Shown here: piece by piece, positions 11,040-22,976 of the stretch
Position numbering within the stretch: the stretch's first letter is position 1
Layout of the letters: each line of letters starts with the position of its first letter
Origin: Phragmites australis
Taxonomy: Eukaryota > Streptophyta > Magnoliopsida > Poales > Poaceae
Direction of reading: 5' to 3'
DNA length: 64,000 nucleotides
Assembly (NCBI RefSeq): GCF_958298935.1
Contig: NC_084942.1
Location: forward strand, 14,019,501-14,083,500
Notes under the pieces: model-generated
Seen by the model: the letters and a program-made list of their open reading frames with translations, nothing else
Told to the model about the DNA's origin: nothing
Database searches by the model: none
Made by a program: the position numbers and the translations under genes

Positions 11040-14000
11040 GATTATTCACCTTGGCACAGGCCAATCTTCTTGGTAAGCTCCTGGAACTTGACCCTGCTGA
11101 GAGGCTTTGTGAGAATGTCCCCCAACTGTTCGTCAGTCCTGATGAACTTCACCTCAATCGGGCCATTGTTCGCATACTCCCGGATTAGATGAAACCGTGT
11201 ATCTATATGCTTGCTCCGGTCGTGATGCACTGGATTTTTGATCTAGGAAATTGTGGACTTGTTGTCCACCCTCAGCACCGGCTAGTTAACATCTGAATGT
11301 AGAATTTCAGACAACAGCCGGGAAAGCCAAACTCCTTGGCAGGCAGCTGTAGCAGCAACAATGTACTTGGCCTCACAACATGATAATGCTACTACCTTTT
11401 GCTTAGTAGATTGCCAACTGATTGCACTATCACCCAGGAAGAACAGAACCCCAGTAGTACTCTTTCTACTATCCACATCTCCTACCAGATCACTATCACT
11501 GAACCCCAACAATGCAGGCTGCTGATTTTTCTTCCTGGCATAAAATAGCCCCAAATCTCTTGTCCTAGCAATGTATCTCAGAATGTGCTTCACTGCTGCA
11601 AGATGATCCTCATGGGGCTCCTCCATGAATCTACTGACATATCCCACTAAAAAAGCAAGATCAGGCTGAGTGTTGACCAAATACCTGAGGCTGCCTACCA
11701 AGCTCTTGTACATTGTTGCATCAACAGGTGGGCTTGAGCTTTCTCTGGACAGCTTGAGTCTTTGCTCCATTGGCACTTGGCATGGATTGCAATCACTTAT
11801 CCCTGCCGTCTCCAGTTTTCCTTGCATAGGCTCCTTGACTGAGTGAGATCCCTGCATCCTACTACTTTACTTCAATCCCCAGATAGTAATGCAACAGCCC
11901 CAAATCACTCATCTTGTACAACCGAGCCATCTTACTTTTAAACCTCTGAATGCTGCTGCTGGTGGCCCTAGTAATCATAAGATCATCAACATATACTCCA
12001 ACTATCAGCTGCTCAACACCTTGACCTCTGCAATAGATAGCATAATCTGATGCACACTTCTTCAACCCCAGAGATAACAGACTCTCATCCAGCTTCTGGT
12101 TCCAGGCTCGAGGAGCCTGATGTACCCCAAACAGAGCCTTGTGAAGCTTCTACACCTGATCTTCACTCCCCACCTTGCTGAAACCTGGTGGCTGCTCCAC
12201 ATAGACCTCCTCTTGCAAATCTCCATTCAAGAACACCGATTTGACGTCCATATGATGGATCTCCCAACCATCATGCGCCACCAATGCAACAAGCAACCGC
12301 ACGGCCTCCATGCATGCCACAAGTGCAAATACCTCATCGTAGTCGATGCTGTGTCATTGTGTGTACCCTTTGATGATGAGCCGTGCCTTGTACCGCACCA
12401 CAACACCAAGCTCGTCCCTCTTCACCTTGTAAACCCACTTCAGGCCAATAGCTCAACGGCCGCGGGGTAACTCTGTGAGCTTCCAGGTCTTGTTCTCTTC
12501 GATTGCCTACAACTCCTCTTCCATCACCCTGCTCCAGCACGACGCCTGCTCTACTTCTGCAAGCGACGCTGGTTCGTCCACGCTCACCGCGAACAGATGT
12601 CCAGCACCCAGGTCACGCACAGCATATCTAGGTGGCGACCCTGGACCAACGACGTCGTCCACTGCCCGAAAATGTAGTGGTACGTCTTCATCATGATCGG
12701 CGTCTAGATCTTCATCGATGGTTGCTGGTGGAGACACAAATTGGACACCGGATGATGACTACGCGCCCAAAATGCCATGTGAAGATTGCGTGCTCGCCAC
12801 GGGTGACGTAGACCCTAGTGGAGAGCCCGTCGATGCCGGTGTTGCTGGTGCCAAGTCCATGTGAGCTCCAGGGAGATCCGCTCCGCCGGCCTCCTGCTCC
12901 GTAGCGCCATGCCGGTGCATCGATACGTACTCGACGGTGAAGATGTCGTCGTCATTCGCAGATGGCGCCACAACCTCTGCATTATCAGACCAGTCCCACT
13001 GGCCCTGCTCATTGAAGACCACATCCCACGTCACGTGGACACGCCTCGTAGTGAGGTCATATGCACGGTACGCCTTGGACCTGCGCTCGTAGCCGACGAA
13101 GATCATCTTTCGGCCATAATCATCCAGCTTCTTGAGGTGTGACCACTAAGGGTCACCAGTGTGATTGGGCCACACAGATCACCATGCACTAGCTCCAGGA
13201 CGCGCTGCACTCGGTATTGCACGCGTTCCAGGAACAGTGACCTCTTCTGCTTTCCGGAGAGGCATGCTTCACAGAGCTGGTCAACTTGATCGATGCTTGG
13301 CAATCCGCGCACCAGCTCCTCCCGAGCCATACGTCGTAGGACCGCCATGTTGAGATGCCCGAGCCTAGCGTGCCATTGCCAGGCGCTCTCCTTGCCTCGC
13401 ACGGCAAGGCATACCGACTGCACAATGGTGACTCATAGCACATATAGGTGGTTCTGTCCACGCGTCACCCTCGCCAGCAGCCGCCCCTCCGGCTTGCGGA
13501 TCCACATCACCCCATGGTCGATGTGCATGTCATAGCCTGCCTCATCCAGTTGCCCCACGCTCACGATGTTTGTTGTGAGCTGGGGAATGTAGTAGACACC
13601 GGAGAAGGACCTGTGCTCGTTGTCCTTGCAGCTAAATAGAATCATCCTGCAGCCTTCGACGCACGCGACGGAGTCTTCCCCGAACCGCACCATCCCATAG
13701 ACCGTCGTGTCGAGCTCAACAAACGTCGCCCGGGACCCTGACATATGATTCGTGGCCCCGATGTCAAGGACACATGTGAGAGCGTCGCGCTCCTCCTTGA
13801 GCCCCAATTGAACGAACACCTTCTCCTCCCATAGCCTTACCGGGCCACGAGAGGACTCTGCCGCAGTAGAGTGTCGATCCCCAGGCGATGTGCTCCGCGC
13901 TGCACCCGCTGGTGCCCCAGGGTGAGGGATTCACACTGGCAGTGATGGGGATCCCGCCCTAGTTGGGGTAGAGGCACAGGATATGGCCAGCGATGCTGAC

Positions 14001-15106
14001 AGTGGCGGCGTGGATTCATGACGCAGTGGTGGCGGCGATGGGGAATTGTTCAGCCACCCCACACTCGCCTGCAGCAACAACAAGGAAGCCTCCTCCTCCT
14101 GAGCAACGTGAGCCTCCTCCTTCTTCGGCTTAGAGCGACACTCCTGGGCCCAGTGCCCGTACTTACCACACTACCCGCATTGGTCCTTGCCGAGCTTGCC
14201 GGAGCCATTGGCCGGCCCAGTAGACGAGGACGAGCCAGAATCTCTCTAGCGCCCGCGGCCTCCCCTGCGCCTGTTGTCACACCGCGAGGAGCTCCCGCTC
14301 GCACCATCGCTGTTCTGGTTCTCCGCCTCACATCGCTTCCACCTTGCATCCCACTCCTCCTCCGTCAAGTAGAGCTTTCCGTCATGGTTCACTGTCGGCT
14401 GTGGTGGCTCGAACGCCTCCTCAGCAGCCTTCATCCACCCCAAGAGGTCAGAAACCATGAGCGTGGACACGTCGAGACGTGTCTGGATCGCCAACACGAT
14501 CTGCTTGAACCGAGGGGCACGCTGAGGAGAATCTTCTCCACGATTTGGTCTCCTCCATGACTTCGCCGAGCGTCGCAAGAGTGGCCACCATCCCGTTCAG
14601 GCGCAAGGCGTAGTCCTCCATGGTCTCGCCATCCTTGAAAGTTGCCAAGTTGAACTACCGCCGTAGCTACTGCGCGGTCGACTTCTTCACGCGGTCGTCA
14701 TCGACCCGCATGGTCGCGATGACGTCCCACGCCTCCTTCGCCGATGCCTTATCGGCGATCGTGGACACCATCTCTAGCGGTACGGCGCTGCACAGAGCGT
14801 TGAGCACCATCATGTCCTCCTATGGATCAATGCCGCCCTTGTCGACGGCCATCCAGAGCGCCCGAGGCTTGAGCTTCACCTTCATGAGGAGCGCCCAGTC
14901 GGTGCAATTTGTCTTAGTGAGATCAGGGTAGCTAGTCCCGCTGCCCACCTCACGCACTACTCGTTGGATCACCGCGCCATCCTTGATGCCGCTCGACCCG
15001 TCGCCCTTCCCCGGCAGTGGCGTTGGTCCTGTCATCAGTGTGTTGTCGATCGCGTGGTGACGATTCCAACGGTGATACCTCGCCACGATCGAGCCCTGGC
15101 CCGTAA
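11040..15106 (-). pseudogene. Copia gag-pol polyprotein with integrase core deleted
   Basis: Read leftward. Gag is at 15122-14450 (broken by stops at 14819 and near 14660). A zinc knuckle near 14130-14180 reads CG-stop-CGKYGHWAQEC. Protease is at 13819-13433 with DIGATNHMSG, where the family has D-S-G. The pre-integrase segment with WHARLGHLN is at 13423-13150. The frame then jumps at about 13140 from HGDLCGPITLVTLSGH straight to LKKLDDYGRKMIFVGYE, so the catalytic DDE core of integrase is missing. RT follows with an intact YVDDLMI (about 11985), then RNase H (11857-11282: SDSDLVGD, SRKSTTGVLFFLG) and the tail with KHIDTRFHLIREY and LGDILTKPL. The protein could not integrate DNA on its own. 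Confidence 0.92.
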
Positions 15107-15108
15107 CC

Positions 15109-15121
15109 GGCTCTGATACCA
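15109..15121 (-). other. tRNA-Met primer-binding site
   Basis: The minus strand reads TGGTATCAGAGCC two bases inside the 5' LTR, the classical plant Copia site complementary to the 3' end of initiator tRNA-Met. Confidence 0.93.
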
Positions 15122-15123
15122 CG

Positions 15124-15494
15124 TGTTAGGATTCGCCAGAGAAACGTCACGCCTTGATGCCGGTGATCTCTTTGCAAACACACAGGACTCACGTGAACAC
15201 TGATAACGAAACAGAACTCTAACACTTGGTATTTGTTTTTGTTGCTTTTGCTGGACTCTTCATTCACTATATAAAGCAACGATTACAAGCTACAAAACTG
15301 GGGCCATGATCCCCGACTTGCACACAACGCCCATCATCGACGAATGCCATCCTAGATGTCTCGGTCGTGGTGCACGACGCGCTCCCGCGCGGACATAACG
15401 CACACGCACAGCCAACAACCAGCCATGCGCACACCCACTAGAAATGCGAAAAGGAAATAAAACTTTCTAACTATGCACAAGAATTATTCAAACA
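15124..15494 (-). repeat. 5' LTR of the complete Copia element
   Basis: It aligns along its whole length with 10643-11014 and keeps TG...CA at its ends. CTATATAAAG at about 15268-15277, read on the minus strand as CTTTATATAG, is the likely TATA box of the element's transcript. Confidence 0.92.
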
Positions 15495-17765
15495 AGCACC
15501 ACCTCTCTCCCTCTATAAATGGGAAGCTCGGCCGCCTTTCTTCTTCTTCCCCAAAACCACCAAATCGGCACCATCGTTTCTCACCGTGCCTCACCAACCA
15601 ACAGTCCACCGCCGCCGTCCAACTTAGCGCCACCGACCTTCCTTTTTCTTTCAGTGCACATAGGTATGCTACCGAACGCCCCTTCTTTCCCCTCTCTCCT
15701 TGTTGCTCTGGGATGCGCCGCTCTCGTGCGGAGTAAGGTCATTGTGTCAAGCCTCCATGGAGGTGAAGATGCACGCCATTGATGCCTTCCTTTGCTGTGT
15801 GCCAGCCTTTGAGCTGAGATTTTCCAGAGGAGCTAGGCCTTTTTCTTGCAGGTAGAACTAGCGTAGCATAAGGGAGATGCTGCCCGATTTCTTCGTCTTC
15901 GCTACCGTCAGGTCCGATGTCGATTAGGGCCCGTTCCATAAGATGGGTTCCCATCCCTCTGTATACCCCTGGCCTGGCCGTATGATCTCGTCTTGGACTA
16001 CCGCCTTTATCCCTACTCCGCCTTTATCCTTTAACCTCTAGTTCTAGCGCCCTAATCAGCTCCGGCTAGCCTTGATGGTTGCTGATTTGGTGCCATGTGA
16101 GCGCCATGTCACGTGAGAACCCTTGTGTCAGCACCAGAGCCCAAAGAACCACCGCACGATGGACCGCTTCTGTTGCTCCTTCGGTCCACGATGCCAAAAA
16201 CCTAGTCAACGAAACAGCCACCCTCAAGCCACAAGCTGTTCCGCCCTTTGGGCTGGTTTTCTCACTCGACCCAATACTAATTCGGAAATAGGCTAGACAT
16301 TTGGGCCGGCCTAATTCTCCTTTCTTCGGCCCATTCTTAAAAATGCCCACAGGCCTTGATCTCTCTGCCAGCCCAAAAATATGCCCACCGACCCAGTCCA
16401 ACAAGACCCACCAGTTAGATCAACGTTGACCAAATAGTGGGGTCCACCTATCAGCGTTGATTCGTGACTCTTACTGTTCAGCAGGATCCGCATGTGGGCC
16501 CCACCCGTGAACAATATCTTTCCTGTTCCGAAGTTAAATAAAAACAAAAAATATTCTATGAATATTCTCTTCCTTTTATGTTTTTGAAATTAATATCATA
16601 TTAATCTTTTGAGAGTCATGACTTTTCCATTTTGATTTCGTTTCCTGTGATTCTTTCGCCTAAATTAATTTAAATTTGAGATCTACCTCTTTATCATAGT
16701 GTGATAGCTGTTATAGCTTATTTGGTTTACATTTGGTGTTATTTAATTCTTTAGTAGCTTAGACTGTTATTAACATAAGTCATGCTTTACATAATCTGAA
16801 AATTCACAAGGACCCAGAGGATATGGATTACGAGGAAGAGCTATTAGAGATGTTCAGAGAAGGAAAGTCCTATCCCTTGATCATGTTAACCCAAATTTAA
16901 TAATTTAAAGTGATGAATTGAAGTGCTTGAAATACTTGGTCAAGCTAATAAGCTGGAAGCAGTGGGAAACCAAGTGGCTAATAAGTGCCCTGTGTGAGCC
17001 TTGTGGAACCAAGTGCTATACAGAGGCTTGCTATGAATGTTAGGATAATTTTTCATGGAAATGCTAATAGCACTTAGGTGTCTTGCAGTAGGAGTACGGC
17101 AAAGAAAGGTGAATAAAGTGTCTCGATATGATTCGCTCCTCTGTTTGCAATGGTTAGAGGCTGAGTATATTGTGTGAAGAACGTTGTGCCCTTCTATAGA
17201 GTATAAATCTATTCGAATAGCTGTGTCTACGATTATAGACATGTGAAGAAATAACCTCACTTGGTTAGACTTGGGGAGTGAGTATCCTTGTTGGGTGAGT
17301 GTGTGAACTAGACGTTCGTGTAATGGAATTAATGGCTTGAAAAGCCAAGAGTTTGGTGGTACTCCATGTACATAAGTCTAATTGTCAAGGACTGTGGAGT
17401 GTGGGATAGCCCCTCCCAGGACTAAAACCCTCATTATAACTTGTTACCTTATTACTTTTTTAGGGTTAACCATTTGACAACATAACTAAATATCTGCATA
17501 AAACTTGCTTTACAAACTATGCTATACAACATTAACCATGCATTATCCCTTATGCATCTATCAACTCTTAAGATTTGTTGAATACCTTTCATACTCATTT
17601 CTTGTTGTTGTTTATATGACAAGGTGGATACCAACTTCGCCGATGCCAGAGACAAGGATGAAGAGTAGTTGTAGGAGTCGCGTCTGCACCCAAGTTATAA
17701 GTGGCTTTGGGTTGCTTTTGTCATTCCACTATCCTTTTGACTTGGGCGGTCAGCCTTGTTTGTAA
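15495..17765 (+). repeat. LTR-like sequence, probably a Gypsy LTR split by the Copia element
   Basis: Right after the target duplication comes CCCTCTATAAATGGG (TATA at 15514-15520), then a C-rich leader, then A/T-rich sequence after about 16510. This order (TATA, C-rich leader, A/T-rich tail) resembles LTRs of grass Tekay-like Gypsy elements. No gag or pol is present and no second copy lies in the window, so it could be a solo LTR or a truncated one. The open frames at 15473-15782 are not convincing genes. Confidence 0.35.
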
Positions 17766-18134
17766 AACACCATAAGGCTTAAAGACCCTTGCAATAATGT
17801 AAATTATGCTTGGTTATATACAATGTATGTCTGTGATACCACAAATGTTGTGATTATGCATATCAGCTACTTGATCCAAGAACTAATACAAGAAGCATAT
17901 GAGATCCCAGGTGTGGGTCCCACATATAGGTTCTCAATTAGACATTCTAAAAGTCAGAACATCAGGTCCACATGCACTTCACTGCTTCATGCATGCATTT
18001 CTAGCCAGAATGAAACCGAAGTCGCTCTAGATCTATCCCTTCGGTCACTACATTCTTGCACCAGCTAGCAAGAATTCTTCAACTTATACATTCTACTAAT
18101 AGATATATATACTAAAACTACTATAGCTAGATAT
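17766..18134. other. Intergenic sequence, nothing recognised
   Basis: No domain, repeat or terminal motif identified. Confidence 0.4.
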
Positions 18135-18795
18135 CTACTCAATCATCGAATGCTTCGATGGTGATGGTCTATCAGTGTCGTCATCGCTCCGAATACCTTG
18201 TGCAGCTAGGGTCACTCTCGTCGTCGCTACTATAGCCACTGTATACACCTCCGGAGCCTCCCCATCACTGCCCTCATTGTCTTCTCCATCCTCATCACAA
18301 CCAATGTCTTCCTCGTCAGGCTCTACTTCATCCTCATTGAGCTCCTCGTAGTCGTCATCCTCGAGCTCCTCCTCGGGGTCCTCATCATCGTTCTTAGCCA
18401 CCTCCATTGGATCCTCATAGTTGGTCTTGGCCAACTCCTTCTCCTCCTCCTCCTCTTCAGACTCGTCATCGGTCTCGGCCACCTCCTCAGTTTTGTAATC
18501 ATCCACCTTCATGAGCTCAGGGTCCTCCTCTTCCACCTCATTAACGACCGCCTTATCGATCTCGACCACCTTCTTCTCCTCTTCTACGAGCTTGTTGTCC
18601 ACCCTCATGATCCCCTTAGGTTATTGTGCCTCTTCTGCATCATTGTATCCCACCTTAGCGAAGAGAGACACTACCTAGTCATTGTCAACCTCCTCATTGT
18701 TAGAGGAAACCATGGGTGAGAGCTAGCTAAATGGCGACAGAGGCAACGACTAAAACGGGTATGGTGACGATGAGGAGGATGTCATGGCGAAGTGA
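18135..18795 (-). pseudogene. Broken ORF for a highly acidic protein, unknown family
   Basis: An open frame at 18608-18135 gives 157 residues that are mostly Glu, Asp, Val and Lys (for example ESEEEEEEKELAKTN), ending in SPSKHSMIE-stop. The same frame extends upstream to an ATG near 18783 (MTSSSSSPYPF) but with four stops, at about 18750, 18727, 18676 and 18622, so the gene is decayed. No folded domain is recognisable; such tails occur in histone chaperones, nucleolar proteins and some transposon ORFs, so no function is assigned. The Ser-rich start followed by an acidic tail suggests a retroelement or gene remnant rather than chance. Confidence 0.4.
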
Positions 18796-18839
18796 GTGGA
18801 TTAAGTGTAATGTTAGGAAACCTAACCGACCCTTGTGCA

Positions 18840-19510
18840 ATTATATTGCTCTTGCTAAACATAATACAAATTGGTATAAGATAAAGTCATTTACATTTAC
18901 ATGACATTTTACCTTCCATACAAACAAAAACAAATCCATACACCATATACAATGTATACGGATTATACATATATAGTAAACAAGGAATATGGAGCGGATA
19001 GCAGGTATTAAATCTGTAACTCCAAGGTTATAAGCTTTATGAACTACCAAACAGCTCCAGCTTTATAAACTAAAAGCACATGACTAGTGGAAATGGGTCT
19101 GGATATGCCTCTCTACCTTTTCTATGCAAACATAATAGACTATTTATACATAGTGGTAAAAATTGCTCTTCTACTATCATCAATTCCATAAATCAAACCA
19201 ACTACAATACATTGACATAATATCAACTCATTCTACAACAGGCCATTTGCAATATATTCTCGACGACTCTAGCCCAACCGCCTGCTTTATCTCATCCGAT
19301 TGTAGACAGCTCTTTTCATCAACCATCTGTTATATGCCACTATTTACAGACAATTTGTTGTAGTATGCGTCTGTATTTTGGTTCTAATTGATTATTCTGT
19401 CTCGCCCAATTTTAACTAGGCTATTCTGTCTACGATAAGCTTATGGCATGCATGTTTTTGGAACCACCAGCTATTTCATGTTAGTTATGACTCTGTCTGT
19501 TGTAGTGATA
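18840..19510. other. Decayed repeat region with CACTA-like ends
   Basis: GACGACTCTAG, GACAGCTC and ACAGACAATTTG near 19260-19355 resemble CACTA subterminal motifs. TTGTTGTAGT (about 19360) and CTGTCTGTTGTAGTG (19493-19507) resemble CACTA termini (reverse CACTACAACA). No left border was found. Confidence 0.3.
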
Positions 19511-20210
19511 TTTGGCAAAATTGGTTATATGATACTTCAGAGAAACAAATTAGCTATATTATATTTCCCATTTATCACTCCTCAACTTCCCGTTCCGCCC
19601 CTACCTCTTTCCCTCGCATTCTTAGACATCGTTTAACAGAGGTCCAACTTCCAGCTCCACATTAGATTTTGAGGTTATAGACTATAATAAATTAATTTAA
19701 ATTACTGTTTTTAGTTTAAAATGAAAATAAGATGGCTCATTTAAATACCCTCAGTGTTTTTACAGATCTAACTTCGTAAATTTTTAGAACTAGGAATACT
19801 CAGCTTAAAAAAATTTAGAGCTAGAGCTCTAGAAACAGATCTTTCGTTGAATCCAACTGTACCAGACTAAAACATTAGCAAATTAGGAGAAACAAATTGT
19901 AGCAATCTGTTATCTGTGGCAACGTTCAAACTCATCGATTCAAGAACCTTCCAACCAGATTTCCAGTTGTAACAGAGGCCACTACGTACAAGGGCACGCT
20001 AGGCCAGAAGCTTCTTTTTTTTAGGGAAACGGCAAAAGAAGCTTGAACAGATGGGGGCTGTGGGCCTAACGTACTTATCTCTGGCGGGCTTGTGTCACAA
20101 CATAATCACGTGCATGACGGCCTGCGAGAGTATTTTTTTAGGGAGCCCACCATCGAAATGAAAAGGCCATCCCAGAACAAGTTTCATTGGCCCAAATTAA
20201 ATCCTAGCCA
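19511..20210. other. A/T-rich intergenic sequence
   Basis: No coding sequence or clear repeat recognised. Confidence 0.4.
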
Positions 20211-20218
20211 AAGCCCAA

Positions 20219-20901
20219 AATTTTATTTTTATATTTCGAAAATTAAAAAATCGCAAAACTAGACATCCATTTGAAAAAATTATAAAAATATATTACCATT
20301 GTACATTAGAAGGTATCGCTCTTTCGAAGGTCGATAGGTTTTATAAAATAAAGATGACACCCTTCTAACGATAAGTTAAAAAATCAAAAAAACATTACAT
20401 TTTATTGCTCTCAAAATTTAAAACACTATCGAAATAGTCTTGAAAGTTTTTGAAAAAAATATATGTTGTAGGGGATACTATGATCTAGCTCTCAAAAATA
20501 TTTCAGACAAAAATATGATATGAACAATGAGAAGAAAAAATCATTGTACATAGTCTAACTATGCACAATAAAATTTATGTTTTTTATTTTTTATTGTAAA
20601 AGTAATTATTTGAGTTGATTTTTTTGAGAGATAGATTATGGAATCCTCTACAATATACTTTTTTCAAAAAATTTCATGCCTATTTTAATAATATTTTGAA
20701 TTTTGAGAGCAATGGAATGCAGTGATTTTTTAAACCTATTGCCGATTGGGAGGGTAACATCTTTTTTTTATAAATCGACTGCACATTGGAAGGGCGCCTT
20801 TCCAACGTGTGACAATTGCCTATTTTACAATTTTTTTCAATTAAATATTTACTTTGTCAATTTTTTGATTTTCGAAATATAAAAGTAAAAAAAGTTCGCC
20901 G
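20219..20901. mobile_element. Foldback (long inverted-repeat) element, about 680 bp
   Basis: The left arm (about 20219-20554) and the right arm (about 20558-20894) are imperfect inverted copies along their whole length, with almost no loop; the centre reads GTACATAG-TCTA-ACTATGCAC. Matching landmarks include TATATTTCGAAAAT against ATTTTCGAAATATA and TTGCTCTCAAAAT against ATTTTGAGAGCAA. The 8 bp AAGCCCAA lies at 20211-20218 and again at 20902-20909, a possible target duplication. It is A/T-rich and non-coding. hAT or Mutator-derived MITEs can look like this. Confidence 0.75.
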
Positions 20902-21009
20902 AAGCCCAACTCATCATCGGCGAGCTGGTCCAACTCGAACCGGGAAAGTGTTTGTGAGGTGTATGGCTTAAACAACTGGATGTCTAAAATTGGCTCGTGG
21001 ATTCGATGA

Positions 21010-21250
21010 TGTCGTGCGACTCTTCAGTTTGTGCTTATGTTTTAGGCCCCACTGTGGAACGTCCAAAATCACGAGACTTCCCTATGAATTTCCTAGGAAA
21101 CATTATGATTCCAACAAGATCCATCTTAAATTCTATAACTCCAAACGGGCTTTGGATTGTCTAGAAAAAAGAAATGATGGAGACTTACCTATGAATTTCC
21201 GAGGAAGCCTTATAGTCCCAACAGGATAATGCAACTCTTCAGTTTGTGCC
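21010..21250 (+). repeat. Short imperfect tandem duplication
   Basis: ACTCTTCAGTTTGTGC occurs at about 21019 and 21234, and a 45-bp block containing CCTATGAATTTCC, AGGAA and CCAACA occurs at about 21080 and 21187. The unit length is about 105 bp for the inner copy. Confidence 0.55.
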
Positions 21251-22298
21251 GGTTCCTCCAACCAGTGGTTGCAGGAAAGGGGCAAAATTGACCATCTCTT
21301 CCCTTAATCCGAACAGTCCATTTTTTTTATCTAGTGATAAAATCCACTTCACACCTTTTACTACACTCCGTGAAAAATTCGAGCCAAGAGCATTTCAAAT
21401 CTCTTGATTTGGGAAGACTCAAAATTTGGATGCACAAATGGTCTGAGGCAGGGTTAACAAATGCGATGAAAACCACTTGAAATGTGCGGTTTTCGACCGA
21501 TTCGGTCCGGTTTGCATTTAGAAACAGAGCGGTTTTTGATCAAATTAAAATTCAAAATTAGAAAAGTTGATGAAATTCAATTGAATTTGACCAAATTCTC
21601 CGATTTTCGAAGAATATGCTGAATCCGGTTTTGCGTTTGTTTGCTTCACTGCTTCTTGTTCGTAGGCACCTTTCCTACTGCTACTTCTGGGTTCAGACAG
21701 GTTTTGAGCTGGTCAGTGAAAGATGCTACAGCACTTTGAAATTGTCAGTGGCTGCATGCAAGCAGGAGACAAAAGTTGTCAGTTTTGTTTTCTTGTTTTA
21801 CACCAAAAAGCTTCTGCAGAAGAGAACGAATGTGCAGCACAATATCTGCAACTTATTAAGGGCGGAAGACAACGCTAATCATGGGCTACTTTGTGATGGA
21901 TACACCTGCATGGTTTGACTGAAGCATTGCCGTATTGTCAGTACAGCTGGTGCTCCGTGCAGTCACCTAATACACTTTTCTTGATCTACTTTTTTTTGCC
22001 ATTACAAATAAGACACACGTGGACATACATGGTTATCAGTATGGGCGTATGCCATACTCACACCCAATGTGACTGCGCTTACATTGAGTGCGAACACAGA
22101 GTGATGTTTGTAGAGCCTAACAGCTTACTATTATCTCTACTCATTGATTGATCGTATCCTATCGTCGTCATTATTGGCGGAGTTCCATGGCTATCCATAA
22201 ACGAAGGCGGAGGACTAGTTGAACCAAACATGGCTCTTCTTTGCCGTCATTACGATGCCCCGCTTTCCTGTACTGTGATAGGATAGTCACGTACTGTC
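21251..22298. other. Intergenic sequence with one unassigned open frame
   Basis: 21616-21918 is open (100 codons from ATG) but shows no recognisable domain, and its composition does not look coding. The phrase GCGGTTTTCGACCGATTCGG at 21485 resembles old TE debris. Confidence 0.3.
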
Positions 22299-22976
22299 TT
22301 ATATTATTCCTAACAGATATTTAAAAATTTATCCACTATAATATTATTATAACATCCTCTTATACTATTTAAAATTCTTTATTTTCTATCTCTAACAGTT
22401 ATCCTATTTCTTAACTTTTACTACTCTTCTCCTCCCTTCGGACCCACAATCAACCTCTATTAACAGTATTATAGTTGTTACAGTGTTTCAGCAAATATGG
22501 AGTCCTAGATTCTCTCTCCTCAATACTGTAGCACTGGATACTGCATCTGGTGAAGATCAAATTTGAGTGCTACAGCATTTTGGGGATACTGTAGCAGTGG
22601 AAACCTCCTTCGTTGAAGATGGCCTTAGCCAACTCCAACGGAGTCGGCAAACGATCGGTAAAGCACCGTGCTAGGTACTTTTACCGATTATGGTTCATGT
22701 ATTCCTCTTCAACAGTTACTCTAAACCTGCTTTTTCACTGCTACAGTAAAGCGGGATGAAAATAGGGATCGGCAAATTTGCGGCCAAGAACATGATCCCG
22801 CAACACTGTAGCTAGAGTATGCGTGTGAATCTGAGGGAAGGAGGAGAGTAATGGAAGGTAGAAAATAAGGTAGCTGTTGAAAGTAAAAAAAATAGAGAAT
22901 ACTGTAATAGTGTTAGGGGTTGCTGTAATAGTATTATAGAGAATAAATTTTTAAAATTTCTGTTAAAAATAGCCTT
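22299..22976. mobile_element. Second foldback MITE, about 680 bp
   Basis: The left end (TAACAGATATTTAAAAATTT at 22311) and the right end (AAATTTTTAAAATTTCTGTTA, 22946-22965) are inverted copies. The relation continues inward for more than 150 bp (AACAGTTATCC... against ...GGTAGCTGTTG; CTCTCCTCC against GGAGGAGAG). The middle contains repeated TACTGTAGC-type motifs and GCCAACTCCAACGGAG, typical of grass MITEs. It is non-coding. Superfamily uncertain (Mutator or hAT). Confidence 0.65.

Larger units (their letters stand above)
10643..15494 (-). mobile_element. Complete Ty1/Copia insertion (4852 bp) with 5-bp target duplication
   Basis: Two LTRs (10643-11014 and 15124-15494) flank an internal region read on the minus strand. 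The 5 bp AGCAC occurs at 10638-10642 and again at 15495-15499, an exact target duplication, so both borders are secure. The primer site (15109-15121) and the polypurine tract lie where they should for minus-strand transcription. The LTRs differ at about 30 positions by eye (roughly 9%), so the insertion is old. Size and LTR length fit the Ale/Retrofit-like Copia group; this is tentative. Confidence 0.95.

Noticed and set aside
15473..15782. Overlapping plus-strand open frames after a TATA box, at first read as a small gene
   Set aside because: Ser/Pro-rich composition, no recognisable domain, and the context (insertion into an LTR-like sequence) explains the TATA box.
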